A DNA stretch of 5,344 nucleotides, taken from the NCBI GenBank assembly GCA_011051815.1, contig DRKK01000136.1, forward strand, positions 1 to 5,344, read 5' to 3'. The notes beneath the pieces were generated by a model. The model did not search any database and was not told the origin of the DNA. It saw only the letters and a program-made list of their open reading frames with translations. Below are positions 1 to 5,344 of the stretch, piece by piece. Made by a program: the position numbers and the translations under genes. How positions within the stretch are numbered: position 1 is the first letter of the stretch; every line of letters begins with the position of its first letter. The DNA comes from Sphingomonadales bacterium. GTDB taxonomy: Bacteria > Pseudomonadota > Alphaproteobacteria > Sphingomonadales > Emcibacteraceae.

Positions 1-836
1 CGGATTGGGAATGGCTGGAAGCTGTGGCAGAGGTATTGAATAATGCCGTATTGACCACGCTGTTGCTGCCGGGGATCGGGACGGTGACAGACCTGCGCCA
101 TGCCTATGATCTTGGCGTCCGGTCAGTGCGTATTGCCACCCATTGTACCGAGGCCGATGTCTCAAGACAGCATATTGAAAAGGCCCGCGAAATGGGTATG
201 GATACCATTGGATTTCTGATGATGTCTCATATGATCGCGCCTGAACATCTAGCGGAGCAGGCCAAGCTAATGGAAGGCTACGGCGCAACCACGGTCTATG
301 TCGTGGATAGCGGCGGGGCGCAGAATATGGACGATGTGGCGGCACGCCTTCAGGCCTTTGACAAGGTGCTGAAGCCAGAAACACAGCGCGGTGTTCATGC
401 CCATCATAACCTGAGCCTCGGGGTGGCCAACTCTATTGCCGCCGTTCAAAACGGGGCCATCCGGGTGGATGCAAGCCTTACCGGCATGGGGGCCGGGGCG
501 GGCAATGCGCCGCTGGAAGTCTTTATCGCGGCGGCGGACCGTATGGGCTGGAATCATGGTTGTGATCTTTACAAGCTGATGGATGCCGCTGAAAATCTGG
601 TCAGACCGCTTCAGGACCGCCCGGTGCGGGTGGACCGGGAAACGCTGAGCCTGGGCTATGCGGGGGTCTATAGCTCCTTTCTGCGCCATGCGGAAACGGC
701 GGCGGAGACATATGGACTGGACGTCAGGGAAATACTGGTTGAACTGGGACAGCGCAAGATGGTTGGCGGTCAGGAGGACATGATTGTTGATGTGGCCCTC
801 GATATACTCAAACAAAAAGAAGGAAATGCAGCATGA
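1..836 (+). CDS. dmpG: 4-hydroxy-2-oxovalerate aldolase, 5'-partial
   Basis: This is the C-terminal 277 residues of a DmpG/BphI/MhpE-type class II aldolase, read in frame from base 3. The family enzyme cleaves 4-hydroxy-2-oxovalerate to pyruvate and acetaldehyde, the last carbon-carbon cleavage of the meta pathway. It normally passes acetaldehyde to a bound acylating dehydrogenase (DmpF). Visible hallmarks are [34 protein letters not shown], the metal-ligand motif HAHHN (bases 396-410), [17 protein letters not shown] and the C-terminal [16 protein letters not shown]. The family is about 345 residues long and the HAHHN histidines sit near 200-202, so about 68 residues lie outside the window, including the N-terminal catalytic RDG segment. 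A GTG at base 24 could be mistaken for a start, but conserved sequence (DWEWLEA) continues upstream of it. The stop codon overlaps the start of the next gene in ATGA, which indicates translational coupling. I infer that dmpE and dmpF lie upstream. Confidence 0.96.
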   Translation, partial: DWEWLEAVAEVLNNAVLTTLLLPGIGTVTDLRHAYDLGVRSVRIATHCTEADVSRQHIEKAREMGMDTIGFLMMSHMIAPEHLAEQAKLMEGYGATTVYVVDSGGAQNMDDVAARLQAFDKVLKPETQRGVHAHHNLSLGVANSIAAVQNGAIRVDASLTGMGAGAGNAPLEVFIAAADRMGWNHGCDLYKLMDAAENLVRPLQDRPVRVDRETLSLGYAGVYSSFLRHAETAAETYGLDVREILVELGQRKMVGGQEDMIVDVALDILKQKEGNAA

Positions 837-1600
837 CTGATTTAAACGCCATTGCGGAATTTGTGGATGATGCATCCCGCTATGCCAATGCTATCCCCCA
901 ACTATCAGAAACAGGCAAAGACCTGACATTGGAACAGGCTTATGAAGTGCAACGCCTGTCCGTACAGCGCAGATATGATCGTGGGCAGGTCCAGGTGGGC
1001 GTCAAGATGGGCTTTACCTCCCGCGCCAAGATGATTCAGATGGGCCTTGATGAAATGATATGGGGCCGGCTGACCAACACAATGTTGGTGGAAGACGGCG
1101 GTGAGATTGATTTGAAAGATTTTGTCCATCCGCGCGTTGAGCCGGAAATAGCGTTCCTGCTGAACAAACCGTTAGAAGGGCTGGTCAGTCCGGCACAGGC
1201 CATGCTGGCGGTGGAAGCCATTGCCCCGGCACTGGAAATCATCGACAGCCGTTATGAAAATTTTAAATTTAACCTGCCTGATGTGGTGGCTGATAATACC
1301 TCGACCTCTGCCTATGTGGTGGGGCCGTGGGTCAAGCCGGATATTGACTTCACCAACCTTGGTATGGTGATGAGCTTTGACGGCAGGCCGGTACAGATCG
1401 GATCATCGGCGGCAGTTCTGGGTCATCCCCTGCGCGCTCTTGTGGGCGCGGCGCGGCTTGTGGGCGAGGATGGCGGACGGCTAGAAGCCGGTTGGACGGT
1501 TATGGCCGGCGGTGCCACGGCAGCAGAGGCCCTCACATCCGGCCTTCATGTACGCCTGGAAGCCCAGAATATGGGATCCGTCAGCTTTAGTGTTAAGTGA
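833..1600 (+). CDS. dmpH: 2-oxo-3-hexenedioate (4-oxalocrotonate) decarboxylase
   Basis: This 255-residue protein belongs to the hydratase/decarboxylase family (FAH-like fold). It should decarboxylate 2-oxo-3-hexenedioate to 2-hydroxypenta-2,4-dienoate, using a divalent metal in the cytoplasm. The paralogous hydratase (DmpE/MhpD) then works on that product, and the family decarboxylase forms a complex with it. I call it decarboxylase rather than hydratase because of the segment [17 protein letters not shown] (residues 55-71) and IWGRLTNTM (76-84), which are typical of DmpH/XylI/NahK proteins. Likely metal ligands are E103 and E105 in [10 protein letters not shown] and E135 in LEIIDSR. Other family motifs are VVADNTSTS (151-159), [11 protein letters not shown] (189-199) and [12 protein letters not shown] (221-232). 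The length is normal for the family. The start at 833 is supported by AGGA at 821-824 (8-base spacing) and by the 4-base overlap with the aldolase gene. The 2-aminomuconate-pathway homologues (AmnD/NbaG) do the same reaction and cannot be excluded as the true subgroup. Confidence 0.93.
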   Translation: MTDLNAIAEFVDDASRYANAIPQLSETGKDLTLEQAYEVQRLSVQRRYDRGQVQVGVKMGFTSRAKMIQMGLDEMIWGRLTNTMLVEDGGEIDLKDFVHPRVEPEIAFLLNKPLEGLVSPAQAMLAVEAIAPALEIIDSRYENFKFNLPDVVADNTSTSAYVVGPWVKPDIDFTNLGMVMSFDGRPVQIGSSAAVLGHPLRALVGAARLVGEDGGRLEAGWTVMAGGATAAEALTSGLHVRLEAQNMGSVSFSVK

Positions 1601-1628
1601 CAATTTACAGGCCATAGGCCATTGTTTT
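1601..1628 (+). terminator. weak terminator-like hairpin after dmpH
   Basis: Directly after the dmpH stop codon, GGCC (1610-1613) pairs with GGCC (1617-1620) across an ATA loop. An outer CAAT (1601-1604) can pair with ATTG (1621-1624) across an asymmetric TTACA bulge. Four T residues follow at 1625-1628. The core stem is only 4 bp and the T run is short, so this is at best a leaky intrinsic terminator. If it fails, transcription of the catabolic operon would run into the transporter gene. Confidence 0.25.
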
Positions 1629-1639
1629 ACTAATAAAAC
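1624..1639. repeat. 16-bp inverted repeat in transporter leader
   Basis: GTTTTA (1624-1629) and TAAAAC (1634-1639) are perfect 6-base inverted arms around CTAA. It lies about 55 bases upstream of the transporter start codon. It could be a binding site for a regulator, or a second strand of the weak hairpin region after dmpH. AT-rich short palindromes like this also arise by chance. No convincing sigma-70 promoter was found in this leader: TAATAT at 1653-1658 has no properly spaced -35 box. Confidence 0.3.
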
Positions 1640-1655
1640 TATCTTTTACACTTAA

Positions 1656-1701
1656 TATCTGTAGTATTTCCCTGAGGAATGTGAGGGAAATGCTATGGGT
1701 A
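1656..1701 (+). promoter_or_regulatory. 18-pair hairpin occluding the transporter's ribosome binding site and start codon
   Basis: Bases 1656-1673 can pair with 1684-1701 without a single mismatch in RNA: 14 Watson-Crick pairs and four G-U pairs (1658/1699, 1660/1697, 1661/1696, 1665/1692). The 10-base loop is GAGGAATGTG (1674-1683). The 3' arm contains the only good Shine-Dalgarno sequence, AGGG at 1684-1687, 7 bases before the ATG. It also contains the ATG itself (1695-1697) and the second codon. All pairs obey i+j=3357. The seven-pair block next to the loop (UUUCCCU/AGGGAAA) has no G-U pairs. The layout resembles cis-acting translational switches such as RNA thermometers or protein/sRNA-opened hairpins, but it matches no named class I recognise. 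A DNA operator is less likely because four positions pair only in RNA. Function is inferred; the pairing itself is read directly. Confidence 0.6.
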
Positions 1702-3008
1702 AAGATGTGTTTGTAAAGCCGTCAATGGGGTTTTGGCGCACGTGGGCGCTTGTCGTTGGGATAATGATTGGGTCCGGAATTTTTATGTTACCTGCTCTGT
1801 TGGCACCCTATGGTGGTTTGGGCTTGCTTAGCATTCTTCTCACGGGGGGTGGTACATTGCTGGTGGCGCTCATGCTGTCCCGCCTGACCAAAGCCATTCC
1901 GAAAGTTGGGGGGCCATATGCTTATGCCAGGGAAGGGCTGGGGGATTTTGCGGGTTTTCTTACAATGTGGGGATATTCTATTTCAAATTGGACATCAGCG
2001 GCGGCAATTGCCGTGGCTTTTGTGGGATATGCAGATATTTTTATACCAGGGTTATCTGGGAACCCCGTTGGCTCTTTGGGGGTTAGTCTTGCGGTGATCT
2101 GGTTGTTGGTGGCCCTTAACATTCGCGGCGTCCAGGAAGCGAGTATCTTTCAGCTTATTACGACTTTTTTGAAAATATTGCCGTTGCTTTTGATTGGCGT
2201 GGTTGGTTTATTTTATACGGGGGAAAGCCATGTTATAGATATTAAACCCATAGAAGGTGGTACTTTATCTGGTTTAACGGCAGCTGCAGCTTTGAGTATG
2301 TGGGCTTTTTTGGGTATTGAAGCGGCAACTATTCCTACCGATGATGTGATCAGGCCGGAAAAGACAATACCAAAAGCCATGTTTTGGGGCGCAATCATGG
2401 TTATTTTGATCTATTTATTATCCACGCTTGGGGTGATGCTTATGGTTCCAGCTGATGTACTGGCAACCTCTACAAGTCCTTTTTCTGATGCCGCAACCAT
2501 TGTTATGGGACCTGTCGGGGCAAAATTTATTGCCGTTGGCGCGATGGTTTCAATGGTTGGTGCGTTGAATGCGCTGGTCCTTATTGGGGCGCAAACCCCC
2601 ATGGCTGCGGCGCGGGATAAATTATTTCTCCTCAGTTTTGCGAAAATGTCAAAAAATGGCACACCCGTATTTTCTCTTATGGTGATGGGGGCGATATCAT
2701 CCATATTATTGGTTATGAATTATACCAAGGGGATGAGAGGCGCTTTCGAATTTCTGATACTCCTCTCAACCCTATCGGTTTTAATTCCCTATGCCTTCTC
2801 TGCTGTTGCCGAAATGGTATTATTGAAGAAAGTTGGCAAGTCTGCGCCCCGACAAACGATGGCTCTTTCACTTGCGGCCTTTGCCTATTCGGTTTGGGTT
2901 ATCATTGGCGCGGGTGATCAGGCGGTTTTTTGGGGCTTTATTCTGTTGCTTATCGGGATGCCTATATATGCTTGGCTACATATTCATATCACTGATGAGC
3001 AAGTTTGA
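1695..3008 (+). CDS. APC-family amino acid/polyamine transporter (AdiC/PotE-like)
   Basis: This 437-residue inner-membrane protein has about 12 hydrophobic helices and matches the basic amino acid/polyamine antiporter branch of the APC superfamily; AdiC is 445 residues. The unwound helix 1 motif is GIMIGSGIFMLPA (residues 22-34, GSG at 26-28). GGPYAYARE (72-80) follows helix 2, and SMWAFLGIEAAT (201-212) is helix 6, carrying the equivalents of AdiC W202 (W203) and E208 (E209). SPFSDAA (261-267) and LIPYAFSA (363-370) also align with AdiC. At the position of AdiC W293, which stacks on arginine, there is a leucine (about L294), so the substrate is probably not arginine/agmatine. Specificity and direction (uptake or exchange) cannot be told. 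The start is set by AGGG 7 bases upstream, which is buried in a hairpin. The gene is AT-richer than its neighbours: by hand count bases 2161-2220 are 37% GC, against 72% for 4621-4680. It converges with the tetR gene with a 2-base gap. Confidence 0.88.
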   Translation: MGKDVFVKPSMGFWRTWALVVGIMIGSGIFMLPALLAPYGGLGLLSILLTGGGTLLVALMLSRLTKAIPKVGGPYAYAREGLGDFAGFLTMWGYSISNWTSAAAIAVAFVGYADIFIPGLSGNPVGSLGVSLAVIWLLVALNIRGVQEASIFQLITTFLKILPLLLIGVVGLFYTGESHVIDIKPIEGGTLSGLTAAAALSMWAFLGIEAATIPTDDVIRPEKTIPKAMFWGAIMVILIYLLSTLGVMLMVPADVLATSTSPFSDAATIVMGPVGAKFIAVGAMVSMVGALNALVLIGAQTPMAAARDKLFLLSFAKMSKNGTPVFSLMVMGAISSILLVMNYTKGMRGAFEFLILLSTLSVLIPYAFSAVAEMVLLKKVGKSAPRQTMALSLAAFAYSVWVIIGAGDQAVFWGFILLLIGMPIYAWLHIHITDEQV

Positions 3009-3010
3009 TC

Positions 3011-3631
3011 CTATGCGGTTTCCCGAAACGCTATGGCCCGCAGGCAAAATTTTCGGATGGGACCTATAAGCAGGCTTTGATCGGTTGCGGCATCGCCCCG
3101 GCCCAACGGCGCGACGAGGACTTCGGCCAATATACCCACCAAAGCCGCCGCGCTGACGCTCGGTGACTGGCTTGGAAATTCGTCTGTTTTTACCCCTTCC
3201 TCAATGAGTTGCTCAAAAATACCGGCATAGGCTTTGCGGTAGATGAGCCGTTCCTGTTCCACGGCGGGAGCGACCGGTTCAGCAATCAGGGCATAGGCCA
3301 GCCGTCCACCAAGGATGGCCCGTTCGGCAAAAATCGTCACCGCATCGGTCAGCCGTTGTCGGCAGGGGGCGGGTTGTTCCGGAAAGCTGGCGGCCCTGAC
3401 CATGTCAACTTCTCTTTCGGTGGCGCGCTTGAAAACCTCTGCACAAAGATGGGCTTTTGAGTCAAAATATTTATAAACCGTACCCGTGGCAATCCCGGTT
3501 TCACGGGCCAGACGGCTAATGGTCAGGCCATGGAAGCCGTCACGGGCGACAATGGAAACCGCCGTTTTCAACAGGCTTTCATGCTGGGCCTTTTGGCGGG
3601 CGCGGGTTTTGGCAGTGGGGCGATAGGACAT
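3011..3631 (-). CDS. TetR/AcrR-family transcriptional repressor
   Basis: This 206-residue protein has the standard TetR length and layout. The N-terminal DNA-binding domain spans about residues 14-65: the first helix is around HESLLKTAVSIVARDGFHGLT, and the helix-turn-helix is TISRLARETGIATGTVYKYFDSKAHL (37-62). The remainder is a variable, helical ligand-binding and dimerisation domain. The basic start (RPTAKTRARQK, residues 4-14) may contact the DNA minor groove. It is transcribed divergently from the AidB-like dehydrogenase gene. Two related palindromes lie in the shared gap, so the dehydrogenase gene is the likely target, with possible autoregulation. By analogy with TetR proteins beside acyl-CoA dehydrogenase genes, the ligand may be an acyl-CoA or fatty acid, but nothing in the sequence proves this. 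The start ATG (3629-3631) has only a weak purine-rich AAGAAAG upstream. The stop is 2 bases from the stop of the convergent transporter gene. Confidence 0.92.
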   Translation of the reverse strand: MSYRPTAKTRARQKAQHESLLKTAVSIVARDGFHGLTISRLARETGIATGTVYKYFDSKAHLCAEVFKRATEREVDMVRAASFPEQPAPCRQRLTDAVTIFAERAILGGRLAYALIAEPVAPAVEQERLIYRKAYAGIFEQLIEEGVKTDEFPSQSPSVSAAALVGILAEVLVAPLGRGDAATDQSLLIGPIRKFCLRAIAFRETA

Positions 3632-3660
3632 TTTCGGCTTTCTTGATGTAAACTATGGCC

Positions 3661-3689
3661 AGTGTAGCGCTTTATTTCCAGCTTGACAA
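3661..3689 (-). promoter_or_regulatory. predicted sigma-70 promoter of the tetR gene
   Basis: Read on the minus strand, TTGTCA (3684-3689; 5 of 6 consensus) is followed after exactly 17 bases by TACACT (3661-3666; 4 of 6). Transcription would start near 3654 and leave a leader of about 23 bases before the tetR ATG. The -35 box overlaps that of the divergent promoter. Confidence 0.55.
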
Positions 3690-3711
3690 TAGATGTGAAT
3701 CATGGTTCACT
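3683..3711 (+). promoter_or_regulatory. predicted promoter of the AidB-like dehydrogenase gene
   Basis: A perfect -35 box TTGACA (3683-3688) is followed after 17 bases by a poor -10 candidate, TTCACT (3706-3711; 3 of 6). The start would be near 3718. The weak -10 is part of the first palindrome, so its sequence may be constrained by repressor binding. The -35 call is firm as a match; the -10 is tentative. Confidence 0.45.
3695..3710. promoter_or_regulatory. candidate TetR operator, site 1
   Basis: GTGAATCATGGTTCAC is a 16-bp near-perfect palindrome: the outer five bases (GTGAA/TTCAC) and the CATG centre are symmetric and one base pair position breaks symmetry. It lies between the forward -35 box and overlaps the tentative -10, so a bound dimer would block the dehydrogenase promoter. 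It lies just upstream of the tetR -35 box. It shares 12 of 16 bases with site 2. Binding by the adjacent TetR protein is inferred from position and symmetry. Confidence 0.65.
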
Positions 3712-3721
3712 TCTTTAAGAA

Positions 3722-3737
3722 ATGAATCAATGTTCAT
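3722..3737. promoter_or_regulatory. candidate TetR operator, site 2
   Basis: ATGAATCAATGTTCAT has perfect outer arms ATGAA/TTCAT and matches site 1 at 12 of 16 positions, giving the shared pattern RTGAATCANNGTTCAY. The centres of the two sites are 27 bp apart. It lies just downstream of the predicted dehydrogenase transcription start and just upstream of its ribosome binding site, a position suited to blocking initiation or early elongation. Confidence 0.6.
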
Positions 3738-3742
3738 ATTTT

Positions 3743-3756
3743 GGAGAATGACCATG
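3743..3756 (+). promoter_or_regulatory. ribosome binding site that sets the dehydrogenase start
   Basis: Three in-frame ATG codons occur at 3730, 3748 and 3754. GGAG at 3743-3746 is 7 bases before the ATG at 3754 but only 1 base before 3748. The ATG at 3730 falls inside operator site 2 and has no Shine-Dalgarno sequence at a usable distance. The start at 3754 is therefore preferred. Confidence 0.7.
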
Positions 3757-5344
3757 ACCCCGCAGAAACCCTATGTCCCCACCAATGCCTATTGGCCCGA
3801 AACCCATGAGGTGATTAACCAGCCCCCGGCGCTGGAAAATTATAATTGTTACGAACAGGATATAGCTTTGCAGGAAGCTGTTGACGTTAACGGCGCCGGA
3901 TGGGCCGATGCGGATTTGAAAAATTTCGGAACTGTCACGGGTAGCGCCGAAGTGATTGAATGGGGCTTTCAGGCCAATGAAAACAAGCCTGTTCTTCATA
4001 CCCATGATCGCCATGGCAGGCGCGTGGATGAGGTGCGTTTTCATCCCGCCTATTATCACCTGATGGATATGTCCATAAGTGAAGGCCTACATGCGGCGCA
4101 TTGGCAAAATCCAAAGGCCGGGGCCCATGTGGCCCGGGCGGCAAAATATTATATGATGTCACAGGTGGAGATCGGTCATTGCTGTCCCGTAACCATGACC
4201 TCTGCGGCGATCCCGGCCCTGAGAAACCAACCTGATTTATATAAATTATGGGCGCCAAAAATTATGGCTAGTACGTATGATCCACGCAATGTGCCGGATG
4301 GCGATAAGGCAGGGCTGACCATCGGCATGGCCATGACCGAAAAACAGGGCGGCTCTGATGTGCGCAGTAACAGCACGCAGGCCTATGCCATCGGGCAGAG
4401 CGGTCCGGGGCAAGCTTATGAACTGGTCGGTCATAAATATTTCGTGTCCGCCCCCATGTGCGATGCCTTTTTGATGCTGGCCCAGACGGAAAAGGGGGTG
4501 TCCTGTTTCATTGTGCCGCGCTGGCGGCCTGACGGCAGCAAGAACCCAATCCAGATTCAGAAACTGAAAAATAAAATGGGCAATGTGTCCAATGCCTCCA
4601 GCGAAACTGAATTGCGCGGGGCTGTGGGCTGGATGGTGGGCGAGGACGGGCGCGGGGTGGCCGCGATCCTCAATATGGTGTCCATGACCCGTTTTGACTG
4701 TATGATCGGATCGGCATCCGGTATGCGGCAAGCGGTGGCTCAGGTCACCCATCATTGCAGCCAGCGCAGTGCCTTTGGCAATCTGCTGACGAAACAGCCT
4801 TTGATGCAGAATGTATTGGCCGATCTGATTTTGGAGAATGAGGCGGCCTTGGCCCTGACCATGCGCATCGCCCGGGCGCTAGACAATAGCGATAGTGACG
4901 AGGGGGAGAAGCTTCTGGTGCGTATGACGACGGCGGTGGGCAAATACTGGATATGCAAGCGCGGGCCGGGGCATGCCTATGAGGCCATGGAATGTATCGG
5001 CGGCACCGGGGTTATGGAAGACACCATCATGCCGCGCCTGTTCCGGGAATCGCCGGTTAATTCCATCTGGGAGGGTAGCGGCAACGTGCAATGTCTGGAC
5101 ATGTTGCGGGCCATGCGCAAAAATCCCGGCTCTTTTGACGCCTTTATGAGCGAATTGGATGGGGCCAGAGGACAGGATGCCCATCTGGACCGGGCGATCA
5201 ACGAACTAGGCGGCTATTTCAGAAGTCAGAATGACATGGAATACCGGGCGCGGACCATTGTGGAAAAAATGGCGCTGGCTATTCAGGGGGCAAGCCTGAT
5301 ACAGTACGGCGACCCCAAGGTGGCAGAGGCCTTTTGCGCTGCGC
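3754..5344 (+). CDS. AidB-like acyl-CoA dehydrogenase, 3'-partial
   Basis: An open frame from ATG 3754 runs past the window end, with 530 complete codons visible. It matches the AidB branch of FAD-dependent acyl-CoA dehydrogenases (E. coli AidB is about 541 residues), so only a short C-terminal piece should be missing. Family-specific N-terminal features are NQPPALENYN and the GRRVDEVRFHPAYY segment. The FAD/substrate region contains MTEKQGGSDV (residues 194-203), VGHKYFVSAP and SCFIVPRW. The C-terminal helical domain contains MTRFDC, QRSAFGN, ICKRG, ECIGGTGVMED and PVNSIWEGSGN. The glutamate of IWEGSGN (E440) corresponds to the usual catalytic base, so the protein is probably an active dehydrogenase on an unknown, possibly branched-chain, acyl-CoA. 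E. coli AidB belongs to the alkylation response and binds DNA. That role should not be transferred here, since the context is a divergent TetR gene rather than an ada system. The N-terminus is about 10 residues longer than in E. coli AidB. Confidence 0.93.
   Translation, partial: MTPQKPYVPTNAYWPETHEVINQPPALENYNCYEQDIALQEAVDVNGAGWADADLKNFGTVTGSAEVIEWGFQANENKPVLHTHDRHGRRVDEVRFHPAYYHLMDMSISEGLHAAHWQNPKAGAHVARAAKYYMMSQVEIGHCCPVTMTSAAIPALRNQPDLYKLWAPKIMASTYDPRNVPDGDKAGLTIGMAMTEKQGGSDVRSNSTQAYAIGQSGPGQAYELVGHKYFVSAPMCDAFLMLAQTEKGVSCFIVPRWRPDGSKNPIQIQKLKNKMGNVSNASSETELRGAVGWMVGEDGRGVAAILNMVSMTRFDCMIGSASGMRQAVAQVTHHCSQRSAFGNLLTKQPLMQNVLADLILENEAALALTMRIARALDNSDSDEGEKLLVRMTTAVGKYWICKRGPGHAYEAMECIGGTGVMEDTIMPRLFRESPVNSIWEGSGNVQCLDMLRAMRKNPGSFDAFMSELDGARGQDAHLDRAINELGGYFRSQNDMEYRARTIVEKMALAIQGASLIQYGDPKVAEAFCAA

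Noticed and set aside
24..26. GTG as the start of a short aldolase
   Set aside because: Conserved aldolase sequence continues upstream in the same frame to the window edge and the catalytic N-terminus would be missing, so the gene is truncated by the window.
267..875. Long minus-strand open frame opposite the aldolase gene
   Set aside because: It is antisense to a strongly conserved coding region, resembles no family I know and is best explained as a shadow of GC-biased codons.
1653..1658. TAATAT as a -10 box for the transporter
   Set aside because: The nearest -35-like hexamer (TTTACT, 1626-1631) is 21 bases away, and a start from here would remove part of the hairpin arm; support is too weak to annotate.
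3023..3056. CCGAAA...TTTCGG inverted repeat as a terminator between the convergent transporter and tetR genes
   Set aside because: The arms are only 6 bp, the loop exceeds 20 bases, there is no T run, and the repeat lies inside the tetR coding sequence.
3730..3732. Upstream in-frame ATG as dehydrogenase start
   Set aside because: It lacks a Shine-Dalgarno sequence and lies inside the second palindrome; GGAG at 3743-3746 is correctly spaced for 3754.
3727..5201. Several overlapping minus-strand open frames opposite the dehydrogenase gene
   Set aside because: The plus-strand frame carries conserved AidB-like motifs throughout; the reverse frames overlap each other and have low-complexity His/Pro-rich translations typical of shadows.
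3754..5344. Assigning the dehydrogenase as a DNA alkylation-repair protein AidB
   Set aside because: Sequence similarity supports the AidB family, but neighbours and regulation give no link to alkylation damage and the family is broad.

Overview
The window looks like a chromosomal stretch from a proteobacterium, most likely an alphaproteobacterium. This rests on recognisable protein families and dense gene packing, and no taxonomic search was possible. It holds five protein genes, two of them cut by the window edges. There are no RNA genes, insertion sequences or CRISPR arrays that I can see.

Positions 1-1600 are the end of a lower meta-cleavage operon for aromatic catabolism. A 5'-truncated 4-hydroxy-2-oxovalerate aldolase (DmpG type) overlaps by 4 bases with a complete 2-oxo-3-hexenedioate (4-oxalocrotonate) decarboxylase (DmpH type). 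The order G-H matches classical dmp/xyl operons. The tautomerase gene dmpI, which follows dmpH there, is not present here. Positions 1601-1694 are a short AT-rich leader that contains several inverted repeats.

Positions 1695-3008 encode a 12-helix APC-family amino acid/polyamine transporter resembling AdiC/PotE. It is visibly AT-richer than its neighbours. Its Shine-Dalgarno sequence and start codon lie inside an uninterrupted 18-pair RNA stem (14 Watson-Crick and 4 G-U pairs). This is a strong candidate for cis translational control and the most unusual feature of the window.

Positions 3011-5344 form a divergent regulator/enzyme pair. A TetR-family repressor gene on the minus strand ends 2 bases from the end of the transporter gene. 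An AidB-like acyl-CoA dehydrogenase gene on the plus strand runs off the right edge. The 122-base gap between them holds two back-to-back promoters with overlapping -35 boxes. It also holds two related 16-bp palindromes (consensus RTGAATCANNGTTCAY), one between and over the forward promoter elements and one near its transcription start. The simplest reading is that the TetR protein represses the dehydrogenase gene until an acyl-CoA or similar ligand releases it. Overall the region combines aromatic ring-fission product catabolism, amine or amino acid transport and acyl-CoA oxidation. I see a plausible regulatory novelty but no clear new defence or mobile system.
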